Positions 18,265 through 26,727 of a stretch of 64,000 nt of DNA are shown here, one piece after another. Source of the DNA: Natronosalvus amylolyticus. GTDB taxonomy: Archaea > Halobacteriota > Halobacteria > Halobacteriales > Natrialbaceae. Under the pieces are notes generated by a model. That model saw only the letters and a program-made list of their open reading frames with translations, was not told the DNA's origin and ran no database searches. The stretch is from assembly GCF_024298845.1 (NCBI RefSeq), contig NZ_CP101156.1, forward strand, positions 744,001-808,000. The letters run 5' to 3'. A program made the translations under genes and the position numbers. The first letter of the stretch is position 1. Each line of letters opens with the position of its first letter.

Positions 18265-18450
18265 TTAACCATCAAAATACTGAATATATGCTACGGAAAG
18301 AACGAATGAGACACCTCCTGCAAACCCTGCAACGACCACGTTAGATAGACGCCATGGGGCGATAATTTCAGACAAGCTATAAACAGAGGTCCATATAATT
18401 ATAATCATAATCATACTCCTGAGCGATACGTCAAAATGAGATTCTTCCAT
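18265..18450 (-). CDS. Small membrane protein in an AT-rich patch, function unknown
   Basis: 61 residues with two hydrophobic segments (MIMIIIIWTSVYSLS and VVVAGFAGGVSFVLSVAYI). The surrounding 18240-18500 is clearly richer in A+T than the rest of the window and codons such as ATA and AAT appear, which suggests foreign origin. No family is recognised. The stretch 18451-18606 between it and the tRNA has no further gene. It may be a decayed remnant. Confidence 0.4.
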   Translation of the reverse strand: MEESHFDVSLRSMIMIIIIWTSVYSLSEIIAPWRLSNVVVAGFAGGVSFVLSVAYIQYFDG

Positions 18451-18606
18451 ATGCCCATCTATATTCTAACCTACATAATAGACCTGCTTTTCAAGCCTAA
18501 TACGGAGAGATATGTTTGAACCACGAGGATCTCGCCTCGCTCGACCTCTGGGCTCAAACCCTCCTCCTGTAATTTCTGCTGCTCACGGAATTGGTCGCAG
18601 GGAAAA

Positions 18607-18781
18607 TGGGGTCGGAGGGATTTGAACCCCCGATCGACTGATATCTCCGGTGCGCCTCGGAACTCCAGAGGGTCATCACACGGACACTGATCAGGTGTCC
18701 GATCAGTATATCAGTCTGGAGTGTCGTCCCGGGCGCGGGACCTCTGGAGTCAGTCGCCATGCCTGGCTTGGCCACAACCCC
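18607..18781 (-). tRNA. tRNA-Trp (CCA anticodon) with a ~101-nt box C/D intron
   Basis: The minus strand reads GGGGTTGTGGCCAAGCCAGG at the 5' end; the acceptor stem closes with CGACCCC plus discriminator A at 18607, and the T-arm is GGGTTCAAATCCC. The anticodon loop is CTCCAGA. The 5' exon is about 18744-18781, the 3' exon 18607-18642, the intron 18643-18743. The intron contains TGATGA (box C, plus strand 18673-18678) and CTGA boxes with antisense stretches to the anticodon loop and to ATATCAGT. In Haloferax volcanii the equivalent intron guides 2'-O-methylation of C34 and U39; the spacing here fits both. Confidence 0.95.
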
Positions 18782-18909
18782 GTGGCCGCTTCTTGGGTTA
18801 TCCACCCTAAAGCAGTTACGATTCGGTCCGGTTTTACGACTCTCGAGACACGGCGGAATCTCGAGGCAGTAATCGGAATATCGATTACGAAAAACGGCCA
18901 CCCAACCCG

Positions 18910-19839
18910 TTACAACCAGGGTGCCCGACCCTGGGTCGTCGTCGTATCGTCGCTCGGGTACGGTTCGTCGTCATCGTCGGTATCCTCGTAGGGTTCGGTT
19001 GCCTCGGTATCCGACTGATTTTCAGACAGTTCCTCGAGTGCCTCGAGTTCGCCATCGCTGGTCCCACCGTCGGTTCGCGTCCCGGAGCCGACACCGGGGA
19101 GCGACTTATCGCCCGACGAATCGGGATCGAGCGCGAAGATTGCGGCGACGATCAGGGCCGCGAGAGGTGCCTGTCCGAACGCCATGCCCATGATCGAGAG
19201 GGGCAACAGTCCCAGCGCGACCGCACTTCCAAAGCGGAAGCGGTTGATGTCCATGTAGGTGCGCAGGTACGGTCCACTCACCGCAACGCTCAGGGCGAAC
19301 GCGACACCGATAACGGCCGCAAGGGTTGCATTGGCGACCAGCGCAGGGTCTTCCATCAGGGCGAGTTCAGCGCCCGTGGGGTCGAGGCTAGCGAACAATC
19401 CCAGGACGATGATAACTCCCGGCCCTGGCAAGTATTCACCGACCGTCGCACTCGCCGTTTTTGCCGCAATTGCGAGGATGACCAGGGCGGCGAATCGTTC
19501 GAAGATAACGGTATCGACGACGCTCCCGATCGCGGGTGCCAGTGCCGCCTGCATCGCCGCAACGACGATCAACGGAATTCCAACGAGTAGGACGACGCGA
19601 ACCTGGTGGCGCACCGACCCCTGCATTTCAGCGAGGATCACGGCCAGCGTTGCACTGCCACCGAAGATGAGGAGGCCGACCTGTATCGCGCCCATCGTCG
19701 TATCGAGTGCACCAGCCAGTATCAGCGCGACGAAAATACCATCGACCAGCGGGAGTGCCATCACCAGCGCGAGTAATCGGGTGTCACCGCCGACCAGTCG
19801 CTCGAGGCGGAGTGCGATTGGGTGTTGTGAAGTGCTCAT
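18910..19839 (-). CDS. Polytopic membrane protein, DUF5794-like
   Basis: 309 residues. About seven hydrophobic helices between residues 20 and 230 (for example LLALVMALPLVDGIFVALIL and GVIIVLGLFASLDP-like), then a ~80-residue very acidic, Ser/Thr-rich cytosolic tail ending TTTTQGRAPWL. This fits the haloarchaeal DUF5794 family, whose role is unknown. The start ATG 19839 gives MSTSQHPIALRLERLVGG. It is monocistronic; the upstream region to 20645 contains no other supported gene. Confidence 0.65.
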   Translation of the reverse strand: MSTSQHPIALRLERLVGGDTRLLALVMALPLVDGIFVALILAGALDTTMGAIQVGLLIFGGSATLAVILAEMQGSVRHQVRVVLLVGIPLIVVAAMQAALAPAIGSVVDTVIFERFAALVILAIAAKTASATVGEYLPGPGVIIVLGLFASLDPTGAELALMEDPALVANATLAAVIGVAFALSVAVSGPYLRTYMDINRFRFGSAVALGLLPLSIMGMAFGQAPLAALIVAAIFALDPDSSGDKSLPGVGSGTRTDGGTSDGELEALEELSENQSDTEATEPYEDTDDDDEPYPSDDTTTTQGRAPWL

Positions 19840-20495
19840 CGATCAGGTACGATGGCCATGACCCGAGGCCTGTGGGTAACGATAAGCGCGGTACTCCTGT
19901 CGGTGCTGGATTGGGGCGAGCCAGTCCAGTGCCGGTCGGAGTCGAAGGCCTCGTGCTGTGAGTGTGCGTTTACCCATAAAAAATGCGGCGTCGGAGTCGA
20001 CACTCGTCCGGCCAGCAGTTCGGGTATCGCAGGGAATCACAGCGTGCATACCAGGATAAACTGGGTGATTGTTATTAAACGTTGTGTGGGAAAGGTCGGC
20101 ACAATTCTATAGATTTTCATCGAAACCGGGGAAAGACCGACAGATCTGTGCCGATATGCGCTATCCACCCACATGGATTGAGTAAGATGACGGTCTCGCA
20201 GTGAACGTTTCACTCGAGCGAAAATGGTCAGCCAAGTGGACTATCGGTGCAATACGGATCACAATGACTCGAGTGACAGGCTGAGTAGTTCGTCAAGCCT
20301 GAATATGTAAGGCGAACCGATAGCGATTGTCGGGTTCGGCGTACACGTCATCGTTTGACGGAGTACTGAGAGACGTCCGTTCGATAGTCTGAGTGGGGGA
20401 TACGAACCCTCTCCAGAGCGAGTTTATCCGGTGTGTTGACCGGCTTCCGTGTAACTCTTGCACCGAGCTCGTTAGGAGCCGTACATCGGGCCTGT
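19840..20495. other. Gene-free stretch
   Basis: Roughly 650 bp without a supported coding region. Short frames here lack the acidic composition and C/G-ending third positions of the neighbours. An AT-rich TATTAAAC occurs near 20073. I looked for RNase P, SRP RNA or tRNA signatures and saw none. Confidence 0.5.
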
Positions 20496-20578
20496 TATAC
20501 CGTCGGACAGAGGCTTTGATAGACTGTCGCCGGGAACGTCCTCCAGCGAAACTATCAACCGTTTTGTCCGACGGTATA
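20496..20578. repeat. 83-bp inverted-repeat element upstream of guaB
   Basis: Perfect 14-bp terminal inverted repeats TATACCGTCGGACA (20496-20509) and TGTCCGACGGTATA (20565-20578). After six mismatched positions the arms match again at TTGATAG / CTATCAA, at identical spacing. It ends 67 bp before the guaB ATG. It looks like a MITE or a long transcribed hairpin; no target duplication is clear. Confidence 0.7.
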
Positions 20579-20645
20579 GGAGAGACGTTCACACACGGTC
20601 AGCCGTTCTCGCAACGCTTTTCAACGCTGGTTCCGGACAGTTTAC

Positions 20646-22145
20646 ATGGCGAACGACGTTCCCGAGAACGAACCGTATTCTTCGAAGTTGCGTGTACCGG
20701 AAGCGTTGACTTTTGATGACGTATTGCTCCGTCCGAAAGAGAGTCGAGTCGAGCCCGACGAGGCCGACTTGCGCTCACGCGTCTCGAAAAACGTCGAGGT
20801 TTCCGTCCCGATTCTGTCGGCGGCGATGGACACTGTCACCGAGAGCGACCTGGCAACCGCGATGGCTCGACACGGCGGTCTTGGCGTGTTGCACCGAAAC
20901 ATGAACATCGACCAGATGGTCGAATCGATTACCCAGGTCAAACGTGCCGACGAACTCATTATTCCGTTCGAGGACGTCGTGACGGCAGACCCCGAGATGA
21001 GCGTTCGAGCAGCCGACGAGATGATGGTTCGTAAGGGCGTTGGCGGCGCCCCGGTCGTCAACACCAACGGTGAAGTCCTGGGGATTATCTCGAGCACAGA
21101 TATTCGTCCACACCTCGAGGTCGGGGAGAACGACCCGGTCACGGCAGCGATGACCGACGAGGTCATTACAGCTCCGCAGGATATCGACGCCCGCGATGCG
21201 TTCGACCTGATGTACGAACACAAAATCGAGCGCGTCCCCGTCGTGGATGACGAGAACCTGTTGGTGGGGCTCGTGACGATGCAGGGTATCTTACAGCGCC
21301 GGGAGTACAAAGAGGCCGCCCGCGACGAGGACGGTCGCCTGCGCTGTGGTGTCGCTGTCGGCCCGTTCGAAACCGACCGCGCAACTGCTGCCGACGAGGC
21401 CGGTGCGGACGTGCTGTTCATCGACTGTGCACACGCACACAACCTGAACGTCATCGACGGCGCTCGAGAAATTAAAGAATCCGTCGACGCTGACGTCGTC
21501 GTAGGCAACGTCGGGACGCGAGAGGCAGCCGAGGACCTGGTCGGGTTTGCCGACGGGATAAAAGTCGGTATCGGGCCCGGTTCGATCTGTACGACTCGCG
21601 TCGTCTCCGGTGCTGGAATGCCCCAGATCACGGCCGTTTCGCAGGTCGCAGACGTCGCTAGCGAAAACGACGTTCCCGTGATCGCAGACGGCGGTATCCG
21701 GTACTCCGGCGACGCGATCAAAGCAATCGCCGCCGGGGCGGATGCGGTCATGCTCGGCTCGTACTTCGCTGGCACAGACGAGGCACCGGGCCGCGTCGTT
21801 ACGATGAACGGCAAACGCTACAAGCAGTACCGCGGTATGGGCTCGGTCGGTGCCATGAAATCCGGTGATGGCGACCGCTATCTCAAAGACGACCCCGAAG
21901 ACGACGAGGAGTACGTCCCGGAAGGCGTCGAAGCTGCGACGCCGTACAAGGGCACCCTCGAGTCGGAACTCCACCAGCTCGCTGGCGGGATGCAGTCGGG
22001 AATGGGTTACGTCGGTGCAGAGACCATTCCGGAGTTCAAATCGCGCGCCGAGTTCGTTCGCGTCTCCGCTGCCGGACAGGCCGAAGGTCACGCACACGAC
22101 GTCGTGATCACCGACGAGGCACCGAACTACTCGCCACAGGAGTAG
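20646..22145 (+). CDS. guaB: Inosine-5'-monophosphate dehydrogenase
   Basis: 499 residues. A TIM barrel interrupted by two CBS domains (about residues 95-215: EDVVTADPEMSVRAADEMM and APQDIDARDAFDLM). Catalytic loop GIGPGSICTTRVVSG with the nucleophilic Cys; IADGGIRYSGDAIKAIAAGA binds IMP; the YRGMGSVGAM flap is present. It oxidises IMP to XMP with NAD+, the committed step to GMP. The length is typical. Expression may be affected by the inverted-repeat element ending 67 bp upstream. A PaaI-type thioesterase follows on the same strand with its own promoter. Confidence 0.97.
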   Translation: MANDVPENEPYSSKLRVPEALTFDDVLLRPKESRVEPDEADLRSRVSKNVEVSVPILSAAMDTVTESDLATAMARHGGLGVLHRNMNIDQMVESITQVKRADELIIPFEDVVTADPEMSVRAADEMMVRKGVGGAPVVNTNGEVLGIISSTDIRPHLEVGENDPVTAAMTDEVITAPQDIDARDAFDLMYEHKIERVPVVDDENLLVGLVTMQGILQRREYKEAARDEDGRLRCGVAVGPFETDRATAADEAGADVLFIDCAHAHNLNVIDGAREIKESVDADVVVGNVGTREAAEDLVGFADGIKVGIGPGSICTTRVVSGAGMPQITAVSQVADVASENDVPVIADGGIRYSGDAIKAIAAGADAVMLGSYFAGTDEAPGRVVTMNGKRYKQYRGMGSVGAMKSGDGDRYLKDDPEDDEEYVPEGVEAATPYKGTLESELHQLAGGMQSGMGYVGAETIPEFKSRAEFVRVSAAGQAEGHAHDVVITDEAPNYSPQE

Positions 22146-22308
22146 CGGGTACTCACGTCCAGACTCGGGAGGTGTACCTGGAAGCCGAGAAGCACAAGGA
22201 TACGCGCCATCTGTTCCAATTTCGTTTCGAGTCTACCCGGATTTTGAAAGGCTTTTGCGACACAACCGTTCGATACGGAGGGCACCACACCGAAGTCCAC
22301 CCCTATCG

Positions 22309-22314
22309 TTTATG
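22309..22314 (+). promoter_or_regulatory. TATA-like box of the PaaI-type thioesterase gene
   Basis: TTTATG about 27 bp before ATG 22339. The in-frame ATG at 22312 lies inside it, which argues for 22339 as the real start and a leaderless mRNA. Confidence 0.5.
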
Positions 22315-22338
22315 CAGGATGACCGTCCACGTCACCGT

Positions 22339-22722
22339 ATGGACATCGAAGCCTTCTTCGAGGAGATGCCGTTTGCCGACCTGCTCGGCGTCGAAGTACT
22401 CGAGGCAGCAGACGGTCACGCCGAAGGGCGACTCGAGATGCGGGAATCGCTATCGTGGAACGCCGACCGGTTGATGGCCCACGGCGGCGTCACGTTCACG
22501 CTGGCTGACACCGTCGGTGGAGCGGCCCTCGTCTCGGAGGTCGATCAACCCGTACCGACCATCGACATGCGAATCGATTACCTGTCCGCCGGAACGGGTG
22601 ACCTGTATGCCGAAGCTGACGTCGTTCGCTGTGGCGGGGATGTTGGCGTCGTCGACGTCGACGTCTACAGCGAGGACGAGACACTCATCGCGGACGCTCG
22701 CGGCGTCTACAAGACCGGTTGA
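22339..22722 (+). CDS. PaaI-type hotdog-fold acyl-CoA thioesterase
   Basis: 127 residues. Hotdog-fold layout: FADLLGVEVLEAADGHAEGRL, the active-site helix region NADRLMAHGGVTFTLADTVGGAAL (Asn and the HGG motif followed by Asp), and TIDMRIDYL. It hydrolyses acyl-CoA thioesters in the cytosol; in phenylacetate degradation PaaI rescues CoA from dead-end hydroxyphenylacetyl-CoA. The paa operon begins 3 kb downstream on the same strand but is separated by the P450 and regulators, so a link is possible, not shown. Confidence 0.85.
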   Translation: MDIEAFFEEMPFADLLGVEVLEAADGHAEGRLEMRESLSWNADRLMAHGGVTFTLADTVGGAALVSEVDQPVPTIDMRIDYLSAGTGDLYAEADVVRCGGDVGVVDVDVYSEDETLIADARGVYKTG

Positions 22723-22723
22723 G

Positions 22724-24130
22724 CTATCGCTCTCGTAACCGAACACGAACGTCTTCCGCCGGTTGGAGGGTCGCGCCTGGCTCGAGTTCCGGCTCTGGGT
22801 CGCTGCACAGTTCGACGTCGAATCGTTGCCAGAGCGTTGCCAGCACGACCGTGAGTTCGAGCATGGCAAATCGCATCCCGATACAGTGGCGTGCACCGCC
22901 GCCGAAGGGGAAGTACGCGTACTCTGGACGGGTGTCGTCGATTTCCTCACGCCACCTATCTGGCCGGAACGCTTCGGGTTCATCGTAAAAACGAGCGTCA
23001 CGATGTATCTGGTACTGTGGCAACGAGAGAACAGACCCTTCCGGAATCTCGTATCCACCGATTGTTACGTCACTCGTCGGTTTCCGGAAGATGATGTATG
23101 CGGGCGGGTACAGTCGCATCACCTCACGAAGCACACGGTCAGTGTACTCGAGTCGCGTCACGTCCTCGAACGATGGGGCCCGACCGCCAAGGACTTCCTC
23201 GAGTTCCTCCTCGAGTCGGGTACGAACGTCCGCATGCTGAGTGAGCGTGAGGAACGTGTACGTGAGCACGAGCGACGTCGTTTCGTGGCCGGCGAAGGTA
23301 AATGTGATCAGGTTATCTCGTATTTCGGCTTCCGAAAGCTGATAGCCATCCGTGTCGCGTTGGTGCAACAACAACGAAAGGAGGTCGTCACCCGGTTTCG
23401 ACGCCGATTCGTTTTCCCGTCGTCGTGTTTCTATCAAGGTGTCAACGCGGTCTCGATAGGCGTCCATAGTTCGACGATAACGCCGGTTCCCCGGTGTTGG
23501 GAGCCATCGTGGGAGGAGCCCCATGACGCTCCGAGAGTTGCTCTGATCGTTGATCAGTTGGGCCGCTCGAGTCACCGCGTCGTCTTCTCCTGGCTCAAGT
23601 TCGATATCGAAGAGGGCTTTAGCCAGAATTCGGAGCGTCAACCGTGAAAAGGCCCTATTGAGAGCGATTTCCTCACCCGGCCCCCAGGCGTCTGCAGTTT
23701 CCTCGGCGTACTCCGCCATCGTCTCCGTGTACGATCGTATCCGGTCGACGGTAAACGCTGGCTGCATGCGTTGACGTTGGTTGGCCCACTGCTCGCCGTC
23801 GTTGAACAGAATGCCTTCGGGGGCGAAATCGAACCCCTGGTCGGCAAACAGATATCGCTCGAACGACTGCGGTTCCTCGACGAGTACTCGCTGGACATGC
23901 TCCGGGTGGAACAACGCTGTTGCCGTGTTCCCCACGATCTGGTATCGAACCACGTCGCCGTAGCTGTGCAGTTCTTCGAGAAAATCCAGCGGTTCTCGGA
24001 TGATGCGATGAGCGCTCCCGAGAATCGGATAGCCGTCCGGACCAGGCGGTTCTCGTCTCGAACCGGAGGCAGTACTTGAGGGCCGGGATGACGCCTCCCC
24101 GTTGGAGTCGGTATCCGAGTGTACTGGCAT
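22724..24130 (-). CDS. Cytochrome P450
   Basis: 468 residues from ATG 24130. The I-helix is FTFAGHETTSLVL (AGxxT), the K-helix ExxR is REVMRLYPP-like (VLREVMRLYPPAY), and the haem loop FPFGGGARHCIGMRFA carries the axial Cys. A soluble class with no N-terminal membrane anchor; the leader before PPGPDGYPILGSAH is polar. It hydroxylates an unknown substrate using a ferredoxin or flavodoxin reductase encoded elsewhere. Divergently transcribed from a Bat-type HTH gene, with an 86-bp shared upstream region; control by that regulator is likely. It overlaps no neighbour; the thioesterase stop is one base away, convergent. Confidence 0.95.
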   Translation of the reverse strand: MPVHSDTDSNGEASSRPSSTASGSRREPPGPDGYPILGSAHRIIREPLDFLEELHSYGDVVRYQIVGNTATALFHPEHVQRVLVEEPQSFERYLFADQGFDFAPEGILFNDGEQWANQRQRMQPAFTVDRIRSYTETMAEYAEETADAWGPGEEIALNRAFSRLTLRILAKALFDIELEPGEDDAVTRAAQLINDQSNSRSVMGLLPRWLPTPGNRRYRRTMDAYRDRVDTLIETRRRENESASKPGDDLLSLLLHQRDTDGYQLSEAEIRDNLITFTFAGHETTSLVLTYTFLTLTQHADVRTRLEEELEEVLGGRAPSFEDVTRLEYTDRVLREVMRLYPPAYIIFRKPTSDVTIGGYEIPEGSVLSLPQYQIHRDARFYDEPEAFRPDRWREEIDDTRPEYAYFPFGGGARHCIGMRFAMLELTVVLATLWQRFDVELCSDPEPELEPGATLQPAEDVRVRLRER

Positions 24131-24216
24131 ACGTGTCACTACACTTGCACGCACCTTCGAACTGTGGCCGAAGCACCTAGATGATTTTTATGTACCCTGG
24201 GAACTTCGTTCGCCCA

Positions 24217-24906
24217 ATGCGATATCTCGAGACCTGGCTCGAGCAACCGGAGTGGATGATGCACCCGATGCAATCGTTTATTCGTCGGACCGACGCCGTG
24301 CGCTACGAAGAACTGCTGGCGTGGACTGTCGACCCCGGCACCGACCTCGAGTACGAACTGTTCTACGTCGACGGTGACCTCGAAGCGTATCGGCCAGTGC
24401 TGGAGCAGGTCGATTCCGTCCGTCGCCACACGATTACTCCGATCGATGACGGTTCGTTTTACGTGTACGTTTGCCAGGAAACACGACCCGAAGACGCCGG
24501 CTGGCGCAACGCGTTTACCGACCGCGACCTCGTCGTCATCCCACCGGTTCGGTTCGATGACAGTGCACGAATGGGGCTCACGGTCGTCGGTTCGGACCCT
24601 GATTTACAGGGACTCCTCGAGGATATGCCCCAGGCCATCGACGTCGAGATCGTCCAGATAGGTGACTTCGACCGCCGCGGGAGCACTATCGCCCGGCGAC
24701 TGACCGATCGACAACTCGAGGCGATTGTGACTGCCTACGAGCGTGGGTACTACGACGTGCCGCGAAGCGGGACGCTGACAGACGTGGCCGATGCCCTCCA
24801 GATAGCCGAAAGCAGCGCCTCAGTGACGCTTCGACGGGCTGAGTCGGTGCTCGTCGAAACGGCATTACGTCAGTATGGCGTCCGGAAGGGATTGGAGGAA
24901 CGATAG
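24217..24906 (+). CDS. Bat-type (HTH-10) transcription regulator
   Basis: 229 residues from ATG 24217 (an in-frame ATG at 24181 lies in the divergent promoter). The N-terminal ~150 residues are a ligand-sensing region shared by haloarchaeal bacterio-opsin-activator-like proteins (YRPVLEQVDSVRRHTITP); the C-terminal HTH is LTDRQLEAIVTAYERGYYDVPR with a following LTDVADALQIAESSASVTLRRAE. A transcription factor; the divergent P450 is the obvious target (inference from the arrangement). The AT-rich segment 24920-24960 follows its stop. Confidence 0.85.
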   Translation: MRYLETWLEQPEWMMHPMQSFIRRTDAVRYEELLAWTVDPGTDLEYELFYVDGDLEAYRPVLEQVDSVRRHTITPIDDGSFYVYVCQETRPEDAGWRNAFTDRDLVVIPPVRFDDSARMGLTVVGSDPDLQGLLEDMPQAIDVEIVQIGDFDRRGSTIARRLTDRQLEAIVTAYERGYYDVPRSGTLTDVADALQIAESSASVTLRRAESVLVETALRQYGVRKGLEER

Positions 24907-25058
24907 CTGGGTACCCATATTGATAGTAATATTATAGTAATTTACTACTGGCTCAAGATTTACATTGTTCATAGACCGTAGTTACTTCGGCTCCAGTACT
25001 AATGTGGATTCGATAAAAAGCGCTCGAGCCCTCCCTGGGAACAAGTACGGAAAGGCGC

Positions 25059-25697
25059 TCAATCGAACAACTGACCGAATACACCACGCTGCCCCCGTCG
25101 TAATCGCTCCAGAAACGCCGATTTGCTGATGTCGAGTTCGGCGGCCACCTCCGAAGCTGTCGCGGCCTTCGGAATTTCGAAATACCCCATTTCGTAGGCT
25201 GCCTGAAGCGCTGCTTCCTGTGCGGGGCTGAAGTCCCATCGGTGTGCAACAGCATGGTCGTCTTCGTCCCCCAACGGGTACATCCGCTGGAGGGTGACGC
25301 CAACGGTTTCACCAGCGGCCTCGAGCACGCCCTGGAGAACGTCACGACCCACGACAGCGCCAGTGTAGCGTTCTTCACCGTCGACGTACTGCATCGAATC
25401 GACGAGAAATCCGGCGTCAATCAGTTCGTGGACGACGCAGGGTTCCCGGGACAGACAGCGAAAATTCTGGCGATCGTTCGTCCGTGCGACGTGGAGATAT
25501 CGTATCCGACTATCGTCATCGAGCACGGCAGCGAGCCCCGAGTCGGCTGGGCTGCTAAACTGCAACAGCGTGTTCCCATCACCACGCCGTTGTGGGGGTT
25601 CGGCGTCGACCGTCAACCCCGTCGCCGCTGTCGCCTCTGCGAGCGGACAGCGGTCACCGCTCACGGCGAATTCGACGACGAGGCACTCCTCGATCAT
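25059..25697 (-). CDS. Bat-type (HTH-10) regulator of the phenylacetate operon
   Basis: 212 residues from ATG 25697, 28 bp from a TATA box at 25721-25729 read on this strand, so leaderless. N-terminal sensing domain (EECLVVEFAVSGDRCPLAEATAATG is its opening, later FLVDSMQYVDGEERYTGAVVGRD), and a C-terminal HTH: FSPAQEAALQAAYEMGYFEIP then ASEVAAELDISKSAFLERLRRGQ. It is divergent from paaA, with only 85 bp between the start codons, the standard arrangement for a local regulator. The effector is probably an intermediate of aromatic acid degradation (inference). Confidence 0.85.
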   Translation of the reverse strand: MIEECLVVEFAVSGDRCPLAEATAATGLTVDAEPPQRRGDGNTLLQFSSPADSGLAAVLDDDSRIRYLHVARTNDRQNFRCLSREPCVVHELIDAGFLVDSMQYVDGEERYTGAVVGRDVLQGVLEAAGETVGVTLQRMYPLGDEDDHAVAHRWDFSPAQEAALQAAYEMGYFEIPKAATASEVAAELDISKSAFLERLRRGQRGVFGQLFD

Positions 25698-25720
25698 GAT
25701 ACTAAGGGTGTGCCCACGAC

Positions 25721-25745
25721 ATATATAAATGCCGTCCATAGACGG
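25721..25745. promoter_or_regulatory. Divergent paa promoter: near-palindromic TATA plus CCGTC/GACGG inverted repeat
   Basis: ATATATAAAT (25721-25730) can serve as a TATA box on both strands: about 28 bp from the regulator ATG on the minus strand, and on the plus strand it predicts a start near 25752 and a ~30-nt leader for paaA. CCGTC-CATA-GACGG (25732-25745) lies between the box and that start and is a candidate operator. Confidence 0.55.
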
Positions 25746-25782
25746 GCCAACAGGTAGGCAAGACGAAACCGAATAATTGTTC

Positions 25783-26724
25783 ATGGACCTCGAGACCGTC
25801 AAGGATCGTGCGGGTCCGCGGGCGTTTAGCCCCAAGCACGATCTGCCGGAGGAGTACCGCAAAGCCGCAACCCGAATGATCCAGTTCCACGCTAACTCAG
25901 AGATTATGGGCGCATATCTCGAGCGCCCGTTCATCCGACAGGCACCCTCCCTCGACCGGAAGCTGGCGTTTTCAGCGAAGGTGCAAGACGAAATCGGTCA
26001 CGGGCAGTTGCTCTACCGTGCAGCCGAATCCCTGGGGATCAAAACCCGAGACGAAATGCTCGACGAACTCGCCAACGGCGAAGGAAAGTTCCTCAACTGC
26101 TTTCACTACCCGATGGAGAGCTGGACCGAAACGCCGATGATCGGCTTTTTCGTCGACGGAGCCGCGATGCGCCGACAGGCAACCCTGAAAAAGGTCAGCT
26201 GGGAGCCCTACGCCCACGCCATGGACAAAATCTGCTTCGAGGAAGGGTTCCACGTCAAACACGGCGAAGACATCCTTCGTGAACTTGCTACCGGATCGCG
26301 AAAAGAACAGGAGATGCTCCAGGAGGCGTTCGACCAGTGGTGGCCACGAATCATCCAGTTCTTCGGCCCAACTGACGACAAAAGCACCCACCACGACTTC
26401 TCGAGCGAAGTCGGCCTCAAACTGATGAGCAACGACGAACTTCGAAGCGCCTTCCTCACGGCGTACGTCCCCAAGGCAAAGAAATACGGCCTCGAGATTC
26501 CCGACGAGCCGCGCATCGAAAAGCGCGACGACGGTACGTACAAAGTCGTCGAAGACGACCTCGACTGGGACGAGTTCTTCACCATCGCGAAGAACAACTC
26601 CGCGGGCAGCAAAGAACAGATCGGGAAACGCCAGGACACCCAGGAAGCAGTGGAGTGGGTGCGCAGCGTCCTCGACGAGAACGAACGAACAACGACGGGC
26701 ACCGCCCCGCAGGCGGCAGACTGA
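25783..26724 (+). CDS. paaA: 1,2-phenylacetyl-CoA epoxidase catalytic subunit PaaA
   Basis: 313 residues. A ferritin-like di-iron protein: ligands appear in MGAYLERPF-region helices, KVQDEIGHGQLLY (E..H), and CFEEGFHVKHGEDILREL (E..H). FQRQ-like and AANSEI blocks match PaaA. With PaaB, PaaC and PaaE it forms the oxygenase that epoxidises the ring of phenylacetyl-CoA. ATG 25783 is preceded by a TTG two codons earlier; ATG is preferred. It is the first gene of paaA-B-C-D plus a ribbon gene. A PaaE-type reductase and the downstream ring-opening genes are not in this window after the operon. Confidence 0.95.
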   Translation: MDLETVKDRAGPRAFSPKHDLPEEYRKAATRMIQFHANSEIMGAYLERPFIRQAPSLDRKLAFSAKVQDEIGHGQLLYRAAESLGIKTRDEMLDELANGEGKFLNCFHYPMESWTETPMIGFFVDGAAMRRQATLKKVSWEPYAHAMDKICFEEGFHVKHGEDILRELATGSRKEQEMLQEAFDQWWPRIIQFFGPTDDKSTHHDFSSEVGLKLMSNDELRSAFLTAYVPKAKKYGLEIPDEPRIEKRDDGTYKVVEDDLDWDEFFTIAKNNSAGSKEQIGKRQDTQEAVEWVRSVLDENERTTTGTAPQAAD

Positions 26725-26727
26725 ACC

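Noticed and set aside
19843..20112. Short frames in the gene-free stretch after the DUF5794-like gene
   Set aside because: Cys/His/Arg-rich composition, no conserved pattern, no promoter spacing; also no tRNA, RNase P or SRP RNA signature seen.
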